Of a stretch of 64,000 nt of DNA, positions 13,092-24,400 are shown one piece after another. The stretch is from Punica granatum. Its lineage: Eukaryota; Streptophyta; Magnoliopsida; Myrtales; Lythraceae. The notes under the pieces were generated by a model. It made no database searches. It worked only from the letters and a program-made list of their open reading frames with translations, and had not been told where the DNA came from. The translations under genes and the position numbers were made by a program. Within the stretch, counting starts at the first letter, position 1. Every line of letters starts with the position of its first letter. The stretch covers positions 14,393,001-14,457,000 of the forward strand of contig NC_045127.1 in NCBI RefSeq assembly GCF_007655135.1, given 5' to 3'.

Positions 13092-13840
13092 TTTACATGA
13101 ATTATATAGGTTTAGGACGATCCCAAGCTTTCTGGGGTTCTTTGCTCTAGTTTTCCTCAGCATAAAGTGTTAAAACTTACATCTTCAACCTAGTAGACTT
13201 CTACCAAAGTGCTTTTGAACAGCAAATTTAATCCAGTATCTACACAAATGATCATGCACTTTTTCTTTTTTTTTTTTTGCATTTTCCATTTTGTCACAGA
13301 TCTCAGGTTCGGTGAATCAGCAATCATGCCATTGTCTCAGTATTTACAGACGATATGTGTGGGAACGTGATGACAAAACCGCAGCTAGCTCTATTCATCT
13401 GTCTCTGCAATCATAATTTCTCATGTTGAATCGATGTTATATGTTTACACGAAGTTTCGGTATTTGAGAGCTTCTGATATCATAATGTTACCTTTACCAT
13501 GATGACCCTCCTTTTGAATTTGATGGGTTAAATAGCTGTAACCTTCTAATATTTGAGATGTCATCATTTGTGTAAACCATGCCAGGACACTTTAACCTTT
13601 GCCTGGATCTACTTTTCCTTTCCTCCCCCTTTTTTTCCCTTATATTTTCCTTTTATTTTTAATGAATGCTGTCTATTTTCTCGATATTTTTTAAGGTTTT
13701 TTACTTTCATAATCGTAATTTAGCTTTTTCTTCTTCTTTTTGGATCTTAACAATTATCGTTTACGTTTCTTTTGTTTATTTCTTTACTTATTTATTGCTT
13801 TTCGTGTATAATATTATTTTTCTTGCTTAAACTATGTCCC
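13092..13840. other. Intergenic DNA, no gene seen
   Basis: T-rich non-coding sequence between the Helitron and an LTR-like stretch. No domain, RNA gene or repeat boundary recognised. Confidence 0.55.
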
Positions 13841-13849
13841 ACCCAAGTA

Positions 13850-14520
13850 CAGAGGGGTAGGTTAGCTGACTCCCAAGTTATATATTTGCAAGCAAATGGG
13901 CCGGCTTGATTCAATATCTCGACGATCAAGCTTGGATAGCGCTTGAGCTGAGGATTAATTGATGCGGCAGACGACCTGGTAAGTCGGTACTTGGATTTGG
14001 AAAAAAATAGGTTCTGACGACCCTATCTTGAAGGAAATGGCCTCCAGAGCAAAACTCACAGCTTTTGGCTGTGAAAAGACGAGAATTTGGCCGAATTCGG
14101 TCGTTTAGGGCCTCAAATGGGCATTTTTATATTATTTAGGCGTTTTTATAATTTTAGGAAAAGTTTATGTCTTTTGTGCAATTTAGGCATTTTTAATTCT
14201 ATTTAAGTGATGTAAACCCTAGGGTTGAACAGTAAAGAGTCGTCTTTTAATTATCAATAAAATTTAGAACTTTCGTGCTTTGTCCAATCTCGGATCGATT
14301 CAAGTTTGATGCCTATTTCCTGGTATTCGTAGAATCAACGGGTATAGAAGGTCGTAGTTCCGATATTCGTGCGCGAATCAACGGGTCTGTGACGGTTACT
14401 CGCGTTGTACGCTGTGTCATTAATATTCCAGTCAAGGTGAGCTGACCTTGAGCTACTCAAGAGCATAGCACGAGGGGCTCAGGAGAGTAATCAAGATTCG
14501 CTTGCTTAGTTATTGACTTC
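13850..14520 (+). mobile_element. Probable LTR remnant
   Basis: This stretch has the texture of a plant LTR: a TATA-like CTATTTAAG (about 14198), an AATAAAATT polyadenylation-like phrase (about 14258) and repeated ATTCG..AATCAACGGG phrases (14325-14385). It lies about 0.9 kb upstream of a decayed Copia pol region on the same strand, so it may be that element's 5' LTR. I could not find a matching 3' LTR or clean TG..CA ends. A solo LTR of another element is possible. Confidence 0.4.
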
Positions 14521-15389
14521 AAATTATAGACATCTTATAAGACAAATATTGCCCATCATCTTAGGTATATCGGGCATCCCCTTATCTTGCGGAAGCTTTT
14601 TACCAGATAGTGTTCTGCCTTAACGTGACAAAATCACTGCCAGGATCAGATTCTACACTTCTCATTATCTCACCACTTATGCAGTTAATTAATTCGGTGA
14701 TCGTTTGACCAAAAAAGATCATAAAGCAGGTGCAACAGAGACGCAGTTCTGTTTTGCGGGGAAGGAATGAAACTTCAGCACAGGGTGCCAAAGTCAAAAC
14801 GGGTTGATGTTTGTTTGCCTAAGAGTGAGGAGGTTTGGGAGTTTTAAGAGCCGTTGGAGCAGTGGAAAAACGCTTGTGTTTTCCACAGCTTATGGCTAAT
14901 TTTATTTAATGCAGGTTCTCTTTAGGTTGCACGGATAAATGAGTATCGTATAAAAGGAAGGAGTGTATGGTACTTGAAGGCCCAAAGAAATAGTCCTTGG
15001 AGCAGGAGAAAATTGCTAAAGTTATAAGAGAACCGACAAGGCCTTTGGTCAGCTACTGAGTTGGTCATGGAAAGAGCGCATCTTTCTCGCATGAAAATTG
15101 GAGCAATAAGGGTCCTATTGCTGATATTCGTGTTTGATCGTGGTCTGCATTTTTTTCCATCTATCCAATGAGTTTTGGGATTAGTAATTCTGTCAATATC
15201 GGTTGCCTTATTCTCTTGTACACTTTCCAGAATACATTAGTCCTGGTTTAGGAGTATAGCTCCAGCTTAAGGATACTAGACAGTAACCTATTATAGAGAT
15301 TCACATCTTGTACTGTTATCTATGTTCTTGTCTTCAAATGAATGAGCGAAATTCTCCGGCAGACTCATTGGTCTGGACCAAGCACGCTA

Positions 15390-17830
15390 TGAGCGAATTC
15401 ACAGCAAGTTGGGCCTGGTGTGCAGAAACCTTGGTCCAGACCAAATATGCTGGGGGCCAAATGTGCAGCAATCTGGTTCGAGTCTAAAGCAGACAGACCG
15501 GAATCCTGATCAGATGGTATCGCAAGGGATGGCTATGGCGTTGGCAAGCGGTCATGGGAATTCTATTTCGATTCCGGGACTCTCAGATGAGCAATATTCG
15601 AGAGTTGCTGACCTTCGTAGTCAGCAAGTGACAAGGGCCTTCTAAACGCCTTAAAGATGTGGAATTAGTATCTCACGATTTTTAATGGATCCTCCATTCC
15701 GGTGCCTCTTTGCATATGACGGGTAACTCGATAATCCTCGAGAAAAAGGCGGAAGCTAGATGTGCCAATTTCAACTACCCTTCCAGATGGGAAGACAATA
15801 TTGGCGAACTTATGAGGGCAAATTCGGTTTGGCCATCGTTTTATCCTGCGAAATGTTTTGTATGCGCCGGGTTTCTCTTATAAGTTGATCGCCATTGGGC
15901 GTTTGACGAAGGATCTAAAGTGCTCTGCGATAATATTTTCGGATTTCACGTTTGAAAACGGAATAATTCATCAGACTTCACCAACAGAATGGTAGGGTGG
16001 AAAGTAAGCATTATCACATGCTTAGTGTGACCCTACGCGTTAATGTTTTAAGTGGGTCTTTCAATTAAATTTTGGGGAATGTGTTTTAATGGCTGCATTT
16101 CTTATCACACTCCCACGCACATCTCTTTTATCGGGTAAAACACCACTTGAGGTTTTATTTGGTCAACTGCCAAGTTATGAATATCTACGCGTTTTCGAGT
16201 CGCTTTGTTATGTTCATCGGAATTCTCAGGATAAATTCGGTGAGAGAGCAAGAAAATGTATTTTCATTGGATATTCATTCGGTCTAAAGGTGTGGAAGGT
16301 ATTTGATTTGGAGTCGAAAGAAATTATTATTTTTCGCGACCTTGTAGCTCATGAAGGAATATTTCCTTTACTGGATAAAAGGCAACCAGATTCCTCCAAG
16401 GATTCCATTAATTTTTCTCGAGGGCAGCGTGTTCAATTGAATGGTGAAATTGGAGGGAGTTTTTGACACGTTTGCCCAAGAGATGGAATCAGGATGGGCC
16501 CAACTCCATCTGCGAGTCCAAGGAGAAGCTGAGCAGGAATATGAAAAACAGCCAGCCCATTTCAGTCCGTCGGCCCAGCTCGTGTCTTAACAGGCTCAAA
16601 AAGAGCAATCGATTTCCAAGACATAAATCAGAGACCCATCAACGACCCTGCACTTATCAGGTCGCGCCATCGGCGGCTCTTTAGGTACGGTCCATCCACT
16701 CCATAATTATCTCAATTATGCAAGATCATCCAACTCTCACGAGAGTTTTATAGTCGCTATCGACTCCCATGTTGAACCTGCCACTTATTCACAAGCCGTG
16801 AGAGATGCTCGATGGCTAGAGGCTTTGGCATGAGATACGGGCGTTGGAAGATAATGGGACATGGCGTATTCAATCTTTGCTTCCTGGGTAGAAACCTATT
16901 GGCTACAAATGGGTTTACAAAATCAAAAAATAATTCTGATGGAATATAGAACGGTACAAGGTGAGGCTCGTGGCTAAGGGATTCACCCAGGTAGAAGGCC
17001 TGGACTTCCATGAGAAATTTGTGCTGGTCGCTAAATTGGTGACGGTTTTATGTCTCCTCACGGTATCATTAGCTCGGCAGTGGGAGCTCCACCAGCTTGA
17101 TGTGCACAATGCATTCTTGTATGGTAACTTAGAAGAAGAGGTCTACATGAAGTTTCCACCGAGATTCAAATCTAGCCAACCCAGTGAAGTCTGTCGCTTA
17201 CACAAGCTGATTTATGGTCTCAGGCAGATTTCTCGTAACTGGTATGCTAAGTTTGCATCAACCTTAATTATGAGTTTCAACAATCAAAAGCAGACAATTC
17301 TCTGTTTACATTTTCTCGCGGCAATGTTTTTCTAGTTGTGCTTATGTATGTCAATGACATGATCCTAACTGTGCTTATATATGTCGCATCAACCTTACTT
17401 AATTATGGCTCTGTTTGCATGCAGTGCTATAGGACTCTTTCTCTCTCAAAGGAAATATACTCTTGTCATATTGTCTTAGTGTTGGAAAATGGGAAGCAAA
17501 CTATAGCTCTTTCCCATGGAGCAGTAGCATCGGCTTAGTGCTGATATTGGAGACGTGTTTCCTGAACTAGAGGGATATCGAAGCCTTGTTGGTCGATTGA
17601 TTAATTTGACGATCACAAGATCAGAACTGTGCTACTCGGTCTATATACTCTCTCAGTTTATGCAGTGTCCGCATAGCCTCATTTGGATGCAACCATGAGA
17701 GTGCTTCATTATCTCAAAAATAGTCCTAGACAAGGAATATTTCTGTAGCGCCCATCAGATTTGCAACTTCGAGTCTTCTGTGATGCTGATTGGTCAGGAT
17801 ATCCGATGATGCGGCATCCTATCACTGGTT
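15390..17830 (+). pseudogene. Decayed Ty1/Copia gag-pol
   Basis: Broken Copia polyprotein on the plus strand, readable only by changing frames. In order: Q/S-rich Gag tail (15409-15645); protease patch W-I-L-H-S-G-A-S (15686-15709), in which the catalytic Asp codon reads CAT (His); integrase C-terminal part (16089-16360) with TPLEVLFG and FIGYS; reverse transcriptase (16961-17280) with RLVAKGFTQVEGLDF, QLDVHNAFLYG and LIYGLRQ; the catalytic YVDD-like motif reads YVNDM (17344-17358); and an RNase H-side stretch (about 17560-17800) with SLVGRL and DADWSG. Stops and frameshifts separate all parts and most of the integrase core is missing. It cannot be functional. Confidence 0.85.
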
Positions 17831-17899
17831 AATTTGATTGTGGTTAATATTATAATAATATATTTACTCGTAATGTAAATGGCAACTCTATAAATATTA

Positions 17900-18255
17900 G
17901 GGTTAATAGCGCCATATAGCCTAACGTTTGAAGGAATTCTTAGTTCTAACTCAAACTTGATTTTTTACCTGAGATATCCCAACGTTGACATGTTGGTTTC
18001 AAATCTATCCCGATGCTAACTTTCCGTCCAAAATGACGGAATTGCACACGTAGCACGTTAATTTCACATATATCCCGACACTTGTTACAAAATTAACATG
18101 CCACGTGTGCAATTCCGTCAATTTTGGACGGAAAGTTAGCGTCGGGATAGATTTGAAACCAACAGGTCAACGTTGAGATATCTCAGGTAAAAAATCAAGT
18201 TTGGGCTAGAACTAAGAATTCCTTCAAACGTTAGGTTATATGGCGTTATTATCCC
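17900..18255. mobile_element. Mutator-type foldback MITE, 356 bp
   Basis: Almost the whole element is two inverted arms of about 155 bp. It starts GGGTTAATAGCGCCATATAG and ends CTATATGGCGTTATTATCCC-like in reverse. It is flanked by an exact 9-bp direct repeat TAAATATTA (17891-17899 and 18256-18264). Long arms and a 9-bp target duplication are the hallmarks of Mutator-like (MULE) non-autonomous elements. It encodes no protein. The arms still pair with few mismatches, so it is relatively young or under little decay. Confidence 0.88.
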
Positions 18256-18277
18256 TAAATATTATAAACCCTAGCTA

Positions 18278-18313
18278 ATATGGACTAGTATATATGTATA
18301 TACTAGTCCATAT
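18278..18313. repeat. Perfect 36-bp inverted repeat
   Basis: Two 17-bp arms (ATATGGACTAGTATATA and its exact complement) around a 2-nt centre. It lies 14 bp beyond the MITE's right target duplication. Function unknown; it can form a stable cruciform or RNA hairpin. Confidence 0.85.
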
Positions 18314-18558
18314 AGTATATACATATATGTATATATATAGTGTGTCTCTATAGATGGCAGTATAACACACAGAAATATGTATACTATACATATAACTATA
18401 GTGCAGGTTGTTAAGTATGGGCTTGATAAACATTTAGAGCCCACATGGCCCAAATAAACTCCCCTTGAGCCCATAATTTCCACCGCCTTCTTCATCTCTG
18501 CATTTTTATTTTATTTTTGGCGTAGAGGCTTCTCTGTTCGGGCGAAAAAGAAGAAACA

Positions 18559-18583
18559 GAGAGAGAGAGAGAGAGAGAGAGAG
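18559..18583. repeat. (GA)n microsatellite in purine-rich tract
   Basis: About twelve GA repeats inside a longer purine-rich stretch (18540-18660). The minus-strand Ser/Leu-rich open frames across it come from this composition and show no domain. Confidence 0.9.
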
Positions 18584-18659
18584 GGGAGGGAGGGAGGAAG
18601 GGAGAGAACGATCTTGAGAGAAAGAGAGAGCGAGAGAGAGAAGGAGAGCTCGAGATGAA

Positions 18660-19768
18660 GGTCGAGGGAAGTTTAGCTTGAAATGGATTATGGACAATAG
18701 CAGAGATGAAGAGTGAATGAGCAATAGCCAGAGCCCGAGCTTGAGCTCGATGAAGAGATAGAGAAATGAAAGAACCAAGGATGGGAAAGTAGCAGTTGGG
18801 CGGTGGATGAACGGAATAGAGAGGGGAACGAGGTAGAGAAGATTGAGGGTAGATTGAGATACGGAAATTGGAGAACACCACAAGGAAGGCCTTGACATGG
18901 TGATCCGTTATTGATGGGTTTTGGGTATGTATTGCTGATTAGGTCTCTCTTTTAATTACTACTTAGTCCTATTGTGTTTTAGTAAATTAGATAGTAGTAG
19001 TACGTTTGGGTGTTGTGTTGAAGAAGTTGGTTTAATAGTTGATTTTAGGATTTCTAACGGTGGTTAAATGACTAATATAAGCTGAGCTTTGTTAAGTTAT
19101 TTAGCTTTCCTTTGATGCTATAGAATTGGGTAATGTTAGTTATGTTATTAAGTTGGAGGTTGTTGATCAGTGGTTTAATAGCATGGAAATGATTTATTGG
19201 GCATGGTGATAGATCTAAATTTTTTTACTAAAATAACTGTCATAGCTATTTAAGCTATGTAACTACTTGTTTGAAATTGTGAAGTCAAAATGATGATTTG
19301 AGGAATAAGATAAATCAGTTGTAGCTCACAAGCTGCATATATTTTCCAGATAAACTACTAGCTGCGCAGGAAAACCATTTTTGATATCCTGGATAAGTTC
19401 GGAGGACTATGTAGAGAGCTTTGGCCATCTTATAGGTGTTTTTTTTAATAGAATGTGTCTACATGGTTACAGCATGGAGTAATTCTTTTAGCTATTTGTA
19501 AATTGTCATGAGGAATATATTAGAAATTCTTTTGGGAAGGAATTATTTTGTTAATGTATTTTAGAGTAGGTTGGCTTGATTAGTTGATGAATTGTTTGAT
19601 TATATATGTGTTTTTGTTTATGTTAAAGGATTGGCATTTTCTTGAGCTTGGAGCATATGAATATATTAGTAGGTTATAGTTTGTTATTTGTTTGGAAAAA
19701 AATGAAAATTTAGGGAAAATACTGCTAGATTTTCGTGTCGTGACAGTGGTAGTGTGAGAATTCGACTC

Positions 19769-19770
<2 letters not shown>
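18660..19770. other. Intergenic DNA, no gene seen
   Basis: Non-coding, T/G-rich sequence with no recognisable protein, RNA gene or delimited repeat. Confidence 0.5.

Positions 19771-19771
<1 letters not shown>

Positions 19772-19807
<36 letters not shown>
19772..19807. repeat. (TA)18 microsatellite
   Basis: Perfect TA repeat immediately before a dispersed AATTCAATT-rich repeat. Confidence 0.95.
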
Positions 19808-19811
<4 letters not shown>

Positions 19812-19814
19812 GGA

Positions 19815-20170
19815 ATCCTAAAATATGCAATAATTCAATTCATTTACAAGAATTCAATTGAATTTTGTTATCCGGTATGAAAATGACACCAAATCTATTT
19901 TAAAAATGCAAGATTTACATTCGAATTCAAATTGGGCCAAAATCAACAAGATTTAGTAAGAATTCAATTCATTTGGAACTAACAACTTTAATTTTTAAAT
20001 TTTTTGTAAGCATATTACTCTTTTTCAAATGCATTCCAAACAAGATAATTCAATTCAGTTTAGTTTAATTTCTTAATTTTCCAAACATAATTCATTGATG
20101 ATTGAATGGAATCAAACGTTATTGAATTGAAATGAACTGATTGACATCAATCTTTCAGGAATTGATTCTC
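19815..20170 (+). repeat. Dispersed AATTCAATT-rich repeat, copy 1
   Basis: Shares ordered phrases with 38730-39056 in the same orientation: GACAAGAATT/ACAAGAATTCAATTG, GCAAGATTTACA, GGGCCAAAATCAACAAGATTT, CATAATTCATT.. and GGAATTGATTC at the end. It is a non-coding repeat family, possibly a MITE. The second copy lies in intron 1 of the NLR gene. Confidence 0.6.
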
Positions 20171-21400
20171 AGCACAGTTAATTAAAGGGTCCAATGTTTG
20201 GTCTGCCATCTAAATGAGTCAATGTATATTTAGCTTAAATGTTCTGCCAACATAATCCTTTCAGTTCGACTTTGACATGACTTGATATAGTATCAGCTTC
20301 ATCCCCTTCCTCTGAACCTCTGAGCGCGAAAGGTTGGAAGCACTTCTTCTAACAAATCCGTTGCACTGTACCAATGGAATCACTATTGCAGAAGCTGAAA
20401 AAAATGAATACAAGAGCAGGAATTATATAGAGAACTATAAAGTACGAAGAGGGGGTAAAAATGAAATCGTTGCATGAGAGAGACTATTGTATATATGTGC
20501 AAAGATGCTGCAGAGTTACGAACTTTTAAGTTCTTGCAGAACCCAAAAAAAAAAAAGAAAAAGGAGCTCTACTTGACAAGGGCTGCCATTGTCAAGGGGG
20601 AAGACATTCCTTTAAAGAATTTATAAGGAATAGAAACTCATCAATGTCAATAGAGGCTTGACAAGACTGTACCTTTTAATGAAAGAAGAAGGATATGCGG
20701 AAAAGAGTCCAATCCGCGAGATCTATTTTCTCTAGTAAATTCCTCCAGCATTCCATCCGCAGAGCCATGGGAAATGAAGCGGCGCGGTCGGGATCTATCA
20801 TCTGTTGACTGTTACTCGTGTTTCCAACAAACTTACCTGATCAATCCACCGCTGCTTATTTTCTGACAGCGGTATCCCATCCAAACTACAAAGCTCTTGC
20901 TTATTTATGAGTAGAGCACCTTCAAAGTAAAGGAACACATAGGTTTATAGCTTGCGCTTTTAGATATCTCTTCAGCTATTTCAGATAACAGATCATTTTT
21001 GCTAACCAAGGCGCTCACCCATGATGAATCCACGAAAACAAAGCTTGAAAGCATAACAAAGAAGAAAGAATACCAACCTACATTAAAGAAGACAATTCAC
21101 TGTCTGATGATGTGCCTGCCCAAGAATTCTCTGCAATCTCAGACAGTAAGAACGAACTTGTAGACTATACAAAGATGCGTATATAAAACCATTTTCAACC
21201 GAGACTACTACGAAATTAAAATTTACAAATAGTTCCATGTTAATAAACCATTTGAGGGACACCGTCTTGATATGTACATTATTCCAAAGAAAGACGTGAA
21301 TTGTTGTGCTTGTCCATTTTGTTTATGAAGCAAAGGATTTTTATCATAATTTCAATTTACCAGTAATAAATTCGAAAAGCAGTATTTGGTCGCCTTCCCA
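20171..21400 (-). other. 3' flank of the NLR gene
   Basis: No open frame with a known domain. On the minus strand, AATAAA (21406-21401) follows the NLR stop codon at once; other AT-rich poly(A) candidates lie further downstream. Part of this region is probably the NLR 3' untranslated region. Confidence 0.4.
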
Positions 21401-21406
21401 TTTATT

Positions 21407-21487
21407 CTATTTTCTGAGACCTTCCAAAATCACATATGACATACCGTGATGTTGCTCCACCTCGCTCTGTCTTTTGAGTTGACCACC
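21407..21487 (-). CDS. NLR exon 10: short terminal exon
   Basis: 81 nt giving 26 residues (GGQLKRQSEVEQHHGM..) and a TAG stop. Acceptor tcatgcag|GGTGG is good and phase matches exon 9. No LRR. If exon 9 were instead read through, the protein would end with unrelated residues about 23 codons later. AATAAA lies directly after the stop. Confidence 0.65.
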   Translation of the reverse strand, partial: GGQLKRQSEVEQHHGMSYVILEGLRK

Positions 21488-24400
21488 CTGCATGATAATT
21501 ATGACGATTATATATCAAACGGCAGGGGAAAAGAAAAAAAGTCATTGACAAGTAAGAAAATCTTGATGAATATGCATACTGTTGCTTGAGATCTCTCCAG
21601 CATTGCTGCATTAAGGTTGTGATCATGAAGAAAGATGGCTTTCCCTGATATCTGAAATATCTCTAGCATAGGCGTGCTTAAGGTTCCATGGAAGAAAAGC
21701 TCCATCTTGGGGCATTCACTCAGAGACACTTTCCAAAGGGACGGGAATTTGACATTGAAATTTCCTCTGGAGAAGCTGGAGAGTTCTGATAATGAACTTA
21801 AAGTCAACTTCTGTAACTGCTCAAAAGTAATCTCATCATTTGTTTCCACATAACCTTCATTTGCAACCACCTCCTCCATAACTCTGCAATTCTCTATGGT
21901 CATATGAGTAAGTCGGATGAGGCTTTTTGCCTTTGCAGATGACATTAGACACAGCAATTCATGACAAGCCGATACTTTCAGAACCATCAAGCTTTGGAAC
22001 GACAGTGGCAATTGATCCAAGTTTGCTAAGCCTGAACACTCTGATACTTGAAGGACTCCCAAATGTGGAAGAGCACCATTATTTGGGACTTGGTGCACGT
22101 GCTGCCCTGTTATACCTTTGACAGGAGATCCTTCATGCGACTCAATATCTTTGAAATGACATTTGCTTAGGACAAGTTTACACAAATTCTGTAATCTATA
22201 AGCGGGGAGATCGGCTGCCAAATCCTTTGAGTTGTTTATCTTCAAATTCTTTAACTTGGGAAAAATTTCCCTGCTGAACTGGTGAGGCCATATTTCTGCC
22301 ATGGCTTCAATGCTCAAGCTAAGTAAATTGGGGAACGCATCCTAGTGGCAAGCAGAATCAATAAGTCACACATCAACTTGTATTAAAAAGGATGCAGCAA
22401 ATGATGCTTGTTTGGCAACTCACACGATCCAAAGCTACAACCAATAGGCAAGATCAATACAGAGATCCTAAATATATCGGAGTGCATTTATATTTTCAAA
22501 CTTCTAATAATTCTTTCAGATGCATAAAATTAATGAATTGTTAGCATATACGGAAGAGAAGGAAGGGTTGTCTCTCTATAAGAGTCATAGGAAAACATCA
22601 AAAGAACAATAAATTCACACGTGAAGATCAAAATGGTTCCACATAATTGTACCCATGTAAATATGAACGTTGTAACCTAAAGCAAAAAAAAGAGTGATGA
22701 AGATCAAATGGTTCCACAGAGGAATACCCTGCACACCTCTTCTATATCATAGTATGTCCAGCTTACCTTGTCAACTGAGAAGAGCGGTGGCTTGACAGCA
22801 AACTCACGACCTTCCGCACTAGTCTGATGAAGACACCCACACCCTGAAGCAAACACTTCTACTTTGTTGCATCCATGCACCACCATCTGTTTTAGCATAG
22901 GCCATTCAGAAGTATGTACTCGGGGATAGAAGCCCTCAAGCTTTGGTAACCTCCAAAGCTTCAAGAAGGTAGCCTCCAGGAACACGAACCTTCTAATTGC
23001 TTCTTCTCCTTTGGCAACAATCCATTCTAAACCACATTCTTCTATATTCAGGCTCTCAAGTCTCGTAAGACCTCTGGCTATAGAGACCGGAAAAAGATTT
23101 ACGAGTTTCGGGCATTCACGCACATGTACCTCCTTCAGGTTTTCAAAGCTTACAAATCCTTCTTTGTCAACATTCCACAAACTCCGTAGCTTTGGCAGTC
23201 GTGATATCTCCAGTTTTCCCAACGATGCAACTCTTGAGGCTTCACCTTGTTCATTGTCTTCATGAATTTCATCACCATTATCTACCATGGCAGCCAGCCC
23301 CACGAGATCGAATACTACTTCTAGTGAATCGCATTCAGCTACAATTAGCGTCTTCAGGCACATGCATCTTTGGACAGTGATTGGTGGAAACACTTTCCGC
23401 AGCATTCCACAACTTTCAATATTGATTTCCTCCAATCGACGAAATGAGTCCCCACTAAATTCGTTATGCCATATAGTGCTCAAATTACCCAAGCCAGAAA
23501 GTGTCAATTCCTTCAAGTCAGGGAATAAAACCTGCACAGTCCACCCCACTATCTTAGTACATGAAATTGAACATCTCTCTTTCCAGAATTGCAGAACGAT
23601 AAAATTTTACTTTAAAAAATACCGACAATTTTTCTCCCCATCCTCTCCTGTCTCTCCCTCACCTCTTCAATTGCACGCCGATTTTCTTTCTCAAAAATGG
23701 ACGAGCAATTTTTTTTCTATTAATTTGTTTGATTATTTATCTTGTGTTTTATTATAATTAATTTTTTTAATTAAATGCTAATTAAAGTGGCCAATTAGCT
23801 AAGGAATTACTTTTCTCAATTATCATTTCATATATTACAAAATAATTAATTATTATTATTATTACGTAGGGCGAGTATAGCTCTAGTATGTATCGATAAC
23901 GAAAAAGCCTACCTAAAGTGAATTTATAAAAATACCCTCAATGAATTTAATGAAAAACCTTTAAATATATGTAGAACAATTCAATTAATTTTTTTTAGCA
24001 AATTATTGCCCTCGACATGTTCCCCATCTCAATGTATAATGACCTTCACTCTCAGCTTCCCCCATAAGTAACCTCCTACTATTTTCTTCTCAACTGACAC
24101 TCTTTCTTTCAATTCTTTTGGCAGCCTAAATTTTATTTTGTTTTGAAATCGACCTATTGAAAGAGAACTAAAAATGAAAATAATTGAAAATTTGATACGA
24201 GTAACATGGATCGTGAATTTTATCACGCGCGTAACGCGGTGACACTCTAGTGTATGTATTACTAGAAGTGTGCCCGCACTACGTGCTGTTTTTACACTAA
24301 AATATTTCGAGTTCACATTTTTTTGTGAGATTTCTCGGATCCTTTTGCACTATATTCTCTGAAGGCTTTTAGTTTCGCTACCCACTATTTGGTATAACTT

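Noticed and set aside
18492..18898. Two overlapping Ser/Leu/Pro-rich minus frames of about 130 codons
   Set aside because: They arise from the GA-rich tract and have no recognisable domain or splice context.
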